Below are positions 55,485 to 64,000 of a stretch of DNA of 64,000 bases, piece by piece; position 1 is the stretch's first letter; each line of letters begins with the position of its first letter. The notes under the pieces were generated by a model, which saw only the letters and a list, made by a program, of their open reading frames with translations, was not told where the DNA came from and did no database searches. The position numbers and the translations under genes were made by a program. The stretch is taken from the NCBI GenBank assembly GCA_027946365.1, contig JAPEUQ010000009.1:930001-994000 (forward strand), written 5' to 3'. This stretch comes from Kalmusia sp. IMI 367209. Lineage: Eukaryota; Ascomycota; Dothideomycetes; Pleosporales; Didymosphaeriaceae.

Positions 55485-57371
55485 CTACGACAATTTTGTT
55501 GAATAGCAGTGAACGAAAGACAGGTCAATTAGCAAACAATTAGCGAAAGCTGATGAAATATCGGTCCAGTCTCGAACGAGCAAGCTCTCATCCTGCCTTT
55601 GGCATTTCAGCAAATCCAAGGCAAGCTCTTGCAGTGCCCTCAGCAACTCGTCCACTTGTAGGTTCTGTTCTACTTCATGGGTCCTATTAGTCCAGCAGCA
55701 CACTTCATCAAGCAAAGGTTCTCACCACTCTCCTTCCGTTTCTTCAGATTGGACGTACCTAAGTATATAATCAGGTACCTCTTGCCGGTCTCCAGGCATT
55801 ATCGGCTCCTCAGCAGCACCCACAATATCCAACTCTAGTTGTTTATTTAGGTCGTGGAAACCGACATGAATTCTGAAGTTGACACGGTCCTCCCAGAACC
55901 TGGCATCGTCAATTTGCGGCAGGCGCGCGTAGCCAACACTGGCATAGCTTTCGCCGGGCCAGTAGATGTTGAAGCCACCTCCATTGGCAGCGAAACTGTC
56001 GGCTATGAGCGTGAACAGCAACTCGGCAGGGCCGATCTCAGAAGGGTGGGCAAGGAAGCACACTGGGTGCGACTCGAGACGAAACGAGGTAGGCTCTTTA
56101 AAAATCACTCGGCAAGTGTTCTCAACGAGGTGCATCAGCCAATTGCTGTACTTGCCCGCCTTATGCTCTAAATCACGCCTAGCAAAGTTGTAGGCATAGC
56201 CGACATAGTTCAGCGGTCGCTGCATCGGGTCGAACCTGTCTTCGTGCGGGATCCTGTTTAGGCGCTTCTCCAGGGCGTCACAGAATCTGGCAAGAGTGTT
56301 CAGTCTGGCCAGGGAACGCGTCCGCCGGCGTGATTGGCACAGAAAAAAAGGCGCCCGACGGACGTCCTCTTCAGTCGAGCGTGGATAGAAGGCGTTGTCA
56401 ATTTCCAAGGCCAAGTCGGCAAATTGAGCCTTATGGTATTTCCGTAGCGCGGCAAGGACCTTGCGCAACTGGTGGACTGAAGGGGCCATACCCCCTCTCT
56501 TCTGATCGACTAAGGAATAGACATAGATGACTGGGGCGTCGCGTTGGGCCTCTTTCATCCAATCGAGTCCGGCGCTCGGATTCATCTTGAAGAATTGGGA
56601 CATGTCGCCTCTGGCATCAGTGTAGAAGGCTTTATGCAAGTTGCCTTCAATGAGCGTCTCAACAACTCCGCGATCCACGCTCATCAGCACATGGTAGTTT
56701 ATGTCTCTCCACTCATGTCTCTCGATATTATATAGAGGACTGGGTTCGACGTGTTTGGCATAATTCCATGCATGCATGACAACAGAGGTCATGCCCTGAT
56801 GATTCATTGCTTTATCATATCTGCAGCGGTGTTTGGGCAAGCGCACAAACCGTGCTCCTCCTTCTTCTCCTAAGGCGCAGGTCTCTTCTAGAGATGTGTA
56901 TATGCTATCATCAAAAGGATCTCGGAGGGAAATATCTCGGGGGAGAAGATCTTGTGGATGTACGACCTCCCAGTTGGATGCTGGTAGCGCCAAAGCATGT
57001 GAATGACCTTCTCCTCGCCCTCGCCCTTCTTCTTCTTCTTCTTCTTCTTCTTCTTCTTCTTCTTCTTCTTCTTCTTCTTCTTCTTCTTCTTCTTCTTCTT
57101 TTTCTTTTTCTTCTTTTTCTTTTTCTTTTTCTGCTTTTTTGGGCAAGCGTACCAATTGAGATTCTCGTTTGTACAACTGCGCCGACCGCAATTTTAGTTC
57201 GTGAACGCTCGGCCGCAGGGTAGTCGGCGCGGGATCATCCTCAGCCTGAAATGAGCTGTCTCGCATAGAGATCAAAGGAAATCTTAGAGGGTCAATGGTA
57301 GCTCGTTGCTTGTCATCTTCGACGGCAATCGCTGGGCGAGAAGGTTCTGGTTCAGAAGGTGATGGGCTCAT
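55485..57371 (-). CDS. orphan protein with poly-glutamate tract
   Basis: Two exons, 57371..55726 and 55683..55485, give 614 aa. The intron (GTGAGA...CTAATAG) turns a premature TGA into EGEW followed by THEVEQNLQVDELLRALQELAL, a helix-rich C-terminus that looks coding. Residues about 80-115 are an acidic low-complexity tract encoded by about 25 GAA repeats. The rest is ordered-looking: WNYAKHVEPSPLYNIERHEW, VLMSVDRGVVETLIEGNLHKA, and FAANGGGFNIYWPGESYAS. No family recognised. Confidence 0.7.
57026..57130 (+). repeat. CTT/GAA trinucleotide microsatellite, coding for poly-Glu
   Basis: An uninterrupted (CTT)n run of about 25 units spans about 57026-57100, with an interrupted T/C-rich continuation to 57130. 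On the minus strand it is GAA, coding Glu in the orphan gene. The tail encodes Lys/Glu repeats. Confidence 0.9.
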
Positions 57372-58202
57372 TCTATTAGATGAAGTATTTAGGTCACTAT
57401 CGCAAAGATTAGTGTCTGCAATGGGGAGGTAATTAGTCAGGATTGGACCTACTAGGAAGTATGCGATGGTAGGTGAAAAAAGATCGCACAGCAGGAGGGT
57501 AAGCTTATATATTGACCTCTAGGCCCCATTGTTTCCGTACCGATTAGCGCAATTTTACACGTGAACTTGAAGCTAAGTCGTTGGATGGGTAGCGAGCAGC
57601 TGCGATCCATGGTTTACATTCGCCCATGACCCACAAACGATCTTATCAGTCAACAACCGGAGAAGGGTGCGATTAGTATCACCGCCGTTGGCTGAGGACG
57701 ATCTGTGTCGGAGTCCCTCACTTGACAAGCCATCCGAGGCACTCGATGAGGCACTCGATGCAGCACCTCGGTTGACCTTTGGCCAGCTTTCGAACGGGTC
57801 TGTCCATGACGACTCACCGGTATCCTACCTGGGCTTTTGGAGGTGGTGCCATTCGGGAGAATTTGTCAACAAAAGGAGCTAGCGGGGTAAGATACCGGTC
57901 ATGTGGCACGTGCCTACACCGTTGAGAGGCATGAATCGCACTTTCCTTTCCTTCTTAAACTTCAACGCACGGTTGAGGAGAGTGTGCAAGGCTGAACGAC
58001 ATAAATCGAGGGAAGGTACGAGGGGACTCATCTTTGGAGATTGCCTTGCGTTTCCTAGGAAAACGTAACCCACAAAGGTATCGAAAAAGCTCACGACAGA
58101 CACCTGGTGACTCATCGTGAATCGCACCATGGAAGGGTACCTTGTATGACCTGGGAAAATCTTCGAAATCTGGCCACGTAACTGCAAGACTGGAGCTGTC
58201 GA
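57372..58202. other. intergenic, no gene supported
   Basis: About 830 bp between two minus-strand genes. No RNA gene, repeat or credible frame. Confidence 0.45.
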
Positions 58203-61200
58203 TTAAGGGACCCCGCTTTCCCACAATCTCTCTAACATGTCCGAAAATCCTGTCACTAGCATCGATCCATCGCCCTCAAGAAGCGCCATCGTGACCAGTC
58301 CCCGCCTCAGACTCACCATGTGTTCCTCGGTCCCAAAAATAGGCAGTTCTACGGTATCGATCAAGCCAAGATTAGCCGAAAAGACGAGGTGGGCGACGGT
58401 CCAGTTCATTGGAAACACGGGAGCGAATGAAAGTTCTGGATTGGTGGAAAGGAGTCCGACGAGGGGTGAGTTTTGTTCGTGCTTGATTAAGAAGCGGATG
58501 CATCGGATGATGCCGTCGCAACACTGGAGCGTCGGCTTCGCTGCTGCCTGCATGTGCGGTAGATAGGATATCAGTAGTGCTGCATGGTGATAGTTTAGGT
58601 CCGCCCATGCCTGGAGCATAGGGGTGAAGTGCGTTCGATCAGAGTCGAGGGTGGATACGACGTCTGAATTCCAGTCCATGAGCCAGGCTTTTAACGCAAG
58701 TTGGTAGTCTTCGGTGGCTGTTGGTATGGTCTTTGTCCGACATGACGATAACACGGTGCTGTGGGTTTGCATCTTGATGAGTGAGATGCGGTAAGCAAAA
58801 AAGGATATGCGCTCTTCTAGGGTGCCCGTGACCGGTTTTATCATTTCCTAGCAAGAGTAAACGAGGTAATGGCTAAGCGGTGGTCAATAGTATACTTACT
58901 TCACGGAGCTTATCGCCAATAGTCAAAAGACTTGGGCGCCCAAAAGCAATCGATACCTGGCTATTATCGAGATCAGTTCACGGCTTCAAATGCCCGAGGA
59001 GAAGGACGGTTACCTTTCAATGTAGTACAGCGTTCTAAACAACAGGGACATTAATTCCTCGTCCATGTTATCATGCTCGGAAGGGCGGTGAGACAAATCA
59101 AAGAACAGACGAATAGCAAAACCAAGATTTCGCCATACATCCCCAGATGAAGGGTTGAGAAGGAGAAAGATGCAGATGAGTAGGGTTCTTTGAAGTGTTG
59201 ATAGAGGATCAAGTGCCAGCCAGTTTGCGCGTGAGAGTTCCGGGTGGTGTGTGGCTTTGTGAAAGTAAACGTGAGGTGCGAATGGAAGAGTATTCTGCGT
59301 TGTCTTTGTGATCCGAGCCCCAATTGCAAGGATCAAATACAACATATCTTGATCATGAAACGTCAAGACTGGGTCTGTGCTGTATGCACGCGCGAGAAGA
59401 CTCGCCAGTTGGTCATATTTTACCGTTGGATAGAAAATGTTGACTGACTTTGAAAACAGATTAGCGAGTGAGGACGAGACCGATTGCGAAGGTAGGGAGA
59501 CATCTGGAATGCCTAAAATGTGACTGTCTTGAGAACTTGATACCCAAGCGTCGGTATGCTCTGTAGTCAAAACCAATCTGGAGTGGCGGGATAAAGCGCT
59601 TTGTAGGTGCATGAAAGGAGTCGTAGCTCCGAAGAACCCACTGTCCATAGCGTCGTAGCTTAGACCGCATTCCACGTTATACTCCTTAGTGTTTGCCAAT
59701 TCAACCGTGTTTAATGGGATCAAGATGCCGCTACTGGCCGTGGGCTTCACGAACGGCTCGCTTTCTATCCATTGCCGATTGCTCAGCTCGCTAGTGGGCA
59801 TGGCCTTGAATCTCTCGTATAGATCATGGATATAACTACGAATCGTCAGCGAAATCCCGATTCAGTAGCCGAGCAATTACCTTCGTGGGATATCTCTCTG
59901 TAGAACTGCATCGTAATAGACGCATTCTCGACCAGTCCTGGAACAGGTACCGCAAGAAGGAAATTCTTGACCACACTTGACGTGTCGAGTGCGGCAGTAT
60001 CCACACGCGGGTACGGAGCGCATCAGCATTTCAACGTTGATCTCGTTCTTTTGAGCCGCCTCTACCGTTAAGGAGGCGGTTTCTTCCTGAACGGTATCAT
60101 TCCATTGGTAGACTGGCTCTGCATTAAACGGCTCTTGCAACAAAAGCGTGTCATCTGCAGGAAACTCGAAAGTCGTATTCATTAGATCTTGCCAAAGTTC
60201 ATCGGACAACGGCGTGAATGAATCTGGATGGGACCAAGGCGCCAGTTCCGAATGCGTGTCAGGTAGGGGCCTCCAAGTTTGAACATTGCGGTGGTAAACG
60301 CTATGTATCCTTCTTTGTGTGACCATAAAATCAAGCTCGGCGAGAAGGTCTGTGTCGAACGAGGAGCGTCGGGATACCTCGCCGACTGTAATTTTGCGAA
60401 AAACGGTATCTTTCAGCTCGTTCATGTAAATGCCAGTGTCAGCGCAAGCTGGCCATCCTATAGAAAGTTTTTCCTAGGTAAGAAAATTAGTAGGTAGAGT
60501 GCATATAATTGGAAAACATATCTAGCTTACAAACAATGATTCAAGTAGCGTCAGTGCTTGATGCGCCTCTGCTTCCAGAGCGGATCCCACCTCAGCGGCA
60601 CCGTGGTTACCCAAAACGTACAATAGAATCATACCCGCTTGAAAGACTGCGTACACGTACTGGAATGCGAAGATAGGACTGCCGTTCTGGATAGCAGCCC
60701 AGTGACGATTGACTATCCTGATAGCAACCGTACATGCTGCTTGTAGGCAAAGCTCATCCGGAACCATGTTTCTTGAACAAGGTCGATAAAGTAGTAGATG
60801 GCAGTGATCAGCTGCGGCGATAGACCATGCTGGAATATTTCCGTCTGGTGCCAAGCTGTCCTGCCAAGCCTGAATCGAGTGCTCAATTCTTCGCATCCAG
60901 TCCGTGTATTCCGGCGTGTCCGCCGGCAATGCCTGGTCAAAAAATTGTACTCCATGGATTTCTGACTGGATTTGACTGATTTCAACATGTTTGATGAATT
61001 GGCTAGCCTTTTCAGAGTCGTAGCTCGCACTGTTCATCGCGAGAATGTCGTCGTTAGAGGGGATAAGCGTGGTAATGTGCTCATCGCTGATTGATAGTGG
61101 ACAGCCGGACGCGATAGCGATCGTCTTTTCGAGATTGTAAATCTACTACACAGGTTAAATGGTGCGATAATGATAGACAACGTGTTATCATACTGTCCAA

Positions 61201-62160
61201 AATGTATTCCGGCGCAAACTAAGGCCAACTGCATCGATGTTCGGATTGTCCTGGGCTTCCTCGTGAAGGCCTAGTGCTATTGCCATTCGCATCGCCTCGC
61301 CACTCATATACCACTGATTTGCTGAGTAGGGAAGCCACAAAGCCATTTGGATAAGAAGTGTGAAGCACTGCAGTGACCTGAAACTATTGCGACTGAGAAA
61401 AGTAGCATGGCGCAAGGCGCTGCGCTGGAGTGATTCACTCAATGCAGCAACCTTAGAGAATTCACGTGTCCGGGAAGTAAGTGCGCTAACTGCTAAAACC
61501 ATTGAAACCACAAAAATAGTCTCATCAGTCAAGACTGGCTCCCCTGTCTCTTGGTAGAAAAGATTGAACTGATGTGAGAGATCAGATGCGAGAAAGCAGG
61601 GATGTCGGGGAAGCACATTTTTTATGTAGTTGTCGAAGAGCTTTGCGGCCACCGTAAAGGGGATGCCTCGTGCTCCCACATGTAAAGGGCGAGGTACGGC
61701 GGCACGACCAGCCGTCCGGGGTGGTTCCTCGACGTAGACTCCCCTCACTGGAATCTTCAGAGGAGGTCTTTCTGAAGAATAGAAAAGCCGTGCATGGTAA
61801 TGTATCCCAGGGCTGTTACGCAGGACAAGAGCTGTTTGGGTAGAAGTAACGGCTACGGCGGCCGCTTGGAGTACAGCTCGGTAGACAGCATATGCTTCGG
61901 CTCGATCAGTGTCCACTTGTTGGTGGGTTGTCAATGTAGAGGCAGGGTGAGATCCGTGGCCGAGCTGAGCTATAAGGTCCTCCAGATACTGCACCGCACT
62001 TCGCGGCAAACTGGTCTTGCCAGATCGATTGATGGCTTGACATTGTACACCTGCTTGGACACATCGGGAACAGCATGGTACCTTTTTTATCGCATTTCTT
62101 CTTCGCCAAGTAGCATCGTGCACATGATGAAGTAGTCCGATCGCGCCGTGCGGGGCGCAT
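58203..62160 (-). CDS. tandem dual-Zn2Cys6 transcription factor (two regulators in one frame)
   Basis: Six exons on the minus strand (62160..61194, 61142..60531, 60473..59881, 59835..59014, 58960..58900, 58847..58203); about 1,232 aa. Zinc cluster 1 (residues 13-40) is CARCYLAKKKC ... CSRCVQAGVQC, and needs one A removed from an A6 run (62093..62098). The first regulatory domain includes FLSRNSFRSLQCFTLLIQMALW and FWTIYNLEKTIAIASGCP. Its typical C-terminal helix (LLESLF EKLSIGWPACADTG) reads without a stop through about 140 residues into zinc cluster 2 (about residue 680), CGYCRTRHVKCGQEFPSCGTCSRTGREC. A linker IPRSYIHDLYERF and a second regulatory domain (LYYIESQVSIAFGRPSLL) follow. Alternatives: two genes fused by a missed stop, or an internal start at MLMRSVPACGYC. 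Confidence 0.66.
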
Positions 62161-62314
62161 GTTGGAGCGACAAGGAAAGGAAGGATTGGCCAGTTGAGGA
62201 ACGATGGGACGGCCTAATACCGGTACCGGTACAAGTTAGGACTTTGATATCTTGGCAAGGCACGTGACTATAACGAAAGAAATATCTTTGCAGCCCCGAC
62301 TTTTGGAGCTGGTT
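62161..62314. promoter_or_regulatory. short spacer, promoter of dual regulator
   Basis: Only about 150 bp separate the end of HRI1 from the start of the dual Zn2Cys6 gene, both on the minus strand. The palindromic ATACCGGTACCGGTACA near 62218 is a conspicuous CCGG-type repeat in this small space. Zn2Cys6 proteins often bind CGG half-sites, so autoregulation is possible but unproven. Confidence 0.35.
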
Positions 62315-63035
62315 TCATAAATGATCCTCACTATTGGAATGGCGATGATAGCCTCGAATGATGTAATCCGTTCCCCGCACCGTTACCTGGCTTCCGATGC
62401 CGGCTTCTAGCTTTGCATCCGACTTCTCGTGCCCATCTACCGCATCCATCACCTCCGTCACATCTGCCGCGCATGGTATAGCACCGTTCAGCCCGTCGCC
62501 GCACTCAAACACAAGCTTCCAGCTCTGTGCCGTCTCATCGTAGGCTTCTCTGCGTACCGCGAATGCAGAGCGTCCCTGCGCCTGCTTCGATTGCCGCATC
62601 CCGAGAAAGCTATCCCCTACTCTGCCCACAAATGTAGTACCATCGCTGCTCTGAGCAATCCATGATGGCTTATCCGTTTCTTTAGTCACATCCCGCCACA
62701 CCTCCTCGTATTCCGTGGCCGTGTCGTCCTTGTTGAACGTACCACTTTCAAGGTCGTCGCCATTAGGAAGAGTCGTGAACGCCGCCTCATCCGCCTGCGT
62801 GCTTGCGAAGGAATCAATGTTGCGCGTCCACTTGTACCTTGTTGGATTGCCCCCTAGAGTTTTCCGTTCTCCGGCACGACTCCATTCCAGAGACTGGTCT
62901 GCCGTCACCACACGCAGGTCCATGAAGTAACCGCCAACATTGAGGGCGATGGTATCTGTGTTTTCGTACGCGTCTTCGGGGGAGCCAGCGGATACTGATA
63001 CGCTTGAGGATCTGCGGCGTCGTCTTGATGACCAT
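62315..63035 (-). CDS. hri1: HRI1-like protein, one frame break
   Basis: ATG 63035, about 239 aa after repair (yeast Hri1 is of similar size). N-terminal ILKRISIRWLP is followed, in another frame, by EDAYENTDTIALNVGGYFMDLRVV. Removing one C from the five-C run (62978..62982 on the other strand) joins them. Conserved HRI1 segments are YFMDLRVVTADQSLEWSRAG, RYKWTRNIDS, NGDDLESGTFN and YEEVWRDV. HRI1 family proteins bind membranes/translocon-associated factors in yeast but the molecular function is unclear. It lies just upstream of the dual regulator. Confidence 0.8.
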
Positions 63036-63381
63036 TTCGCAATGTGTCACAGTGTGTGAAAGAAAGAGTTTGATATTGCACTGATATCTATATATTTGGG
63101 CGTGTAGTGCAAGGAGACACAATACAAGCGTAAGTTATCTAGGAACTGGCTAACTGGGATGGTGCCCATTATATTAATTCACACGCTGTGGATCGACAAT
63201 GAGATTATTCCTGATGCGCTGGATCTAAGCGCCGCTGGTCGGCCTGCGGAAAATCGCGACACTATTGTCGGAAATTTGCGACCACTCCCACTAACAAAGC
63301 TACCTATAGTCCCGTTCCTCTTTAGGCCTTTTTACTACACTCTCTCGCATTTCTGGTCGATTAGAAGCATACATCATCACC
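63036..63381. promoter_or_regulatory. divergent promoter region of HRI1 and amidase
   Basis: About 350 bp between HRI1 (minus) and the amidase (plus), likely containing both promoters. No individual element recognised. Confidence 0.4.
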
Positions 63382-64000
63382 ATGGCAGATTTCAACCTTG
63401 TCGAAGCTACAATTGAAGAAATTCAGGCCTTGCTCACCTCTGGCACCCTCACAAGTGTGGAACTTGTCGCTCGCTACATCAGACGCATTAGTACCTATGA
63501 CTGCCGCGGAATTTCCTTAAATTCGATCCCGATCCTCAACCCCAATGTGTTCAACGAGGCCGCAGCGTCAGACGACCGGCGTGCTCATGGCTCTTCTGTT
63601 CGGCCTCTGGAGGGCATTCCATACACAGTCAAAGACAGTTACAAAGTGCGTGGAATGTCTGTTGCATGTGGCTCACCTGCGTTCGAAAAATTAATTGCAC
63701 AAGATGATGCGTTCACTGTGAGCACTATCCGCGAAGCTGGAGGCGTGCTTATTGGTCGTACGAACATGCCCCCTGTGGCATGTGGGGGCATGCAACGCGG
63801 TATCTATGGACGAGCGGAAAGCCCTTATAATCCTGAATACTTGGCCGCAGCCTTCTGGTCAGGCTCTTCCAATGGGTCAGGTGTTGCAACAGCTGCCTCC
63901 TTCTGTGCCTTTGGCATGGGCGAAGAGACCGTCTCGTCTGGTCGAGCCCCTGCCTCCAACAACGCTCTCGTTGCATATACACCATCGCGTGGATGGCTCT
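63382..64000 (+). CDS. amidase (amidase-signature family), 5' part only
   Basis: Starts at ATG 63382 with the context CACCATGGC and runs off the window after about 206 codons. The family hydrolyses amide bonds with a Ser-cis-Ser-Lys triad. The catalytic Lys lies in PYTVKDSYKVRGM and the Ser residues in WSGSSNGSGVATAA, followed by GEETVSSGRAPASNN, the expected spacing. The first 60 residues (IEEIQALLTSGTLTSVELVARYIRRI) are the typical helical N-terminus. No frame break in the visible part. Substrate unknown; the C-terminal half lies outside the window. Confidence 0.9.
   Translation, partial: MADFNLVEATIEEIQALLTSGTLTSVELVARYIRRISTYDCRGISLNSIPILNPNVFNEAAASDDRRAHGSSVRPLEGIPYTVKDSYKVRGMSVACGSPAFEKLIAQDDAFTVSTIREAGGVLIGRTNMPPVACGGMQRGIYGRAESPYNPEYLAAAFWSGSSNGSGVATAASFCAFGMGEETVSSGRAPASNNALVAYTPSRGWL

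Overview
This is a stretch of nuclear chromosome from a filamentous ascomycete (Pezizomycotina), most likely a Dothideomycete. The evidence is short GT-AG introns of about 45-150 bp, intergenic spaces of 0.2-2.4 kb, genes on both strands without operons, and typical families: HET domain, Zn2Cys6 regulators, GH7 cellobiohydrolase, DUF1996, fungal glycogen synthase, Trk potassium transporter, HRI1. The class-level placement is an inference from style and protein content; no marker was searched.

Layout. 1-10 kb: an F-box/LRR-like protein, a frame-broken family-25-type glycosyltransferase, a coiled-coil/RA/PH adaptor and a small basic protein. 10-12.7 kb: gene-poor, with a tRNA-like Pol III-type element and a possible decayed ORF. 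12.7-19 kb: glycogen synthase and a Trk-type K+ transporter with two frame breaks. 19-31 kb: a small secreted lectin-like protein, a conserved unknown, a HET protein convergent with a multispanning membrane protein, an alpha/beta hydrolase, a Gly/Tyr-rich small protein and a hemerythrin-like protein. 31-41 kb: an NmrA-like oxidoreductase, then the secreted pair DUF1996 and GH7 (convergent), then a Zn2Cys6 regulator. 42-52 kb: an MFS sugar transporter, a small zinc-ribbon protein, an aldo-keto reductase, a four-TM protein with a long Ser/Pro tail, and a Tlg1-type SNARE. 52-58 kb: a METTL25-like methyltransferase followed by a 3' minisatellite, a second small zinc-ribbon protein, and an orphan protein with a poly-Glu tract. 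58-64 kb: an unusual continuous gene encoding two complete Zn2Cys6 regulators in tandem, HRI1, and the start of an amidase running off the edge.

Two themes matter. First, seven genes carry single-nucleotide frame breaks inside otherwise well-conserved sequence, several at homopolymers. Either the assembly has residual indel errors or there is unusual local pseudogene formation; reads are needed to decide. Exon coordinates below were derived by hand from splice sites and frame continuity. Second, the minus-strand dual-Zn2Cys6 gene (62160 to 58203) is the best candidate for an unusual architecture: no stop separates the C-terminal end of the first regulator from the zinc cluster of the second.
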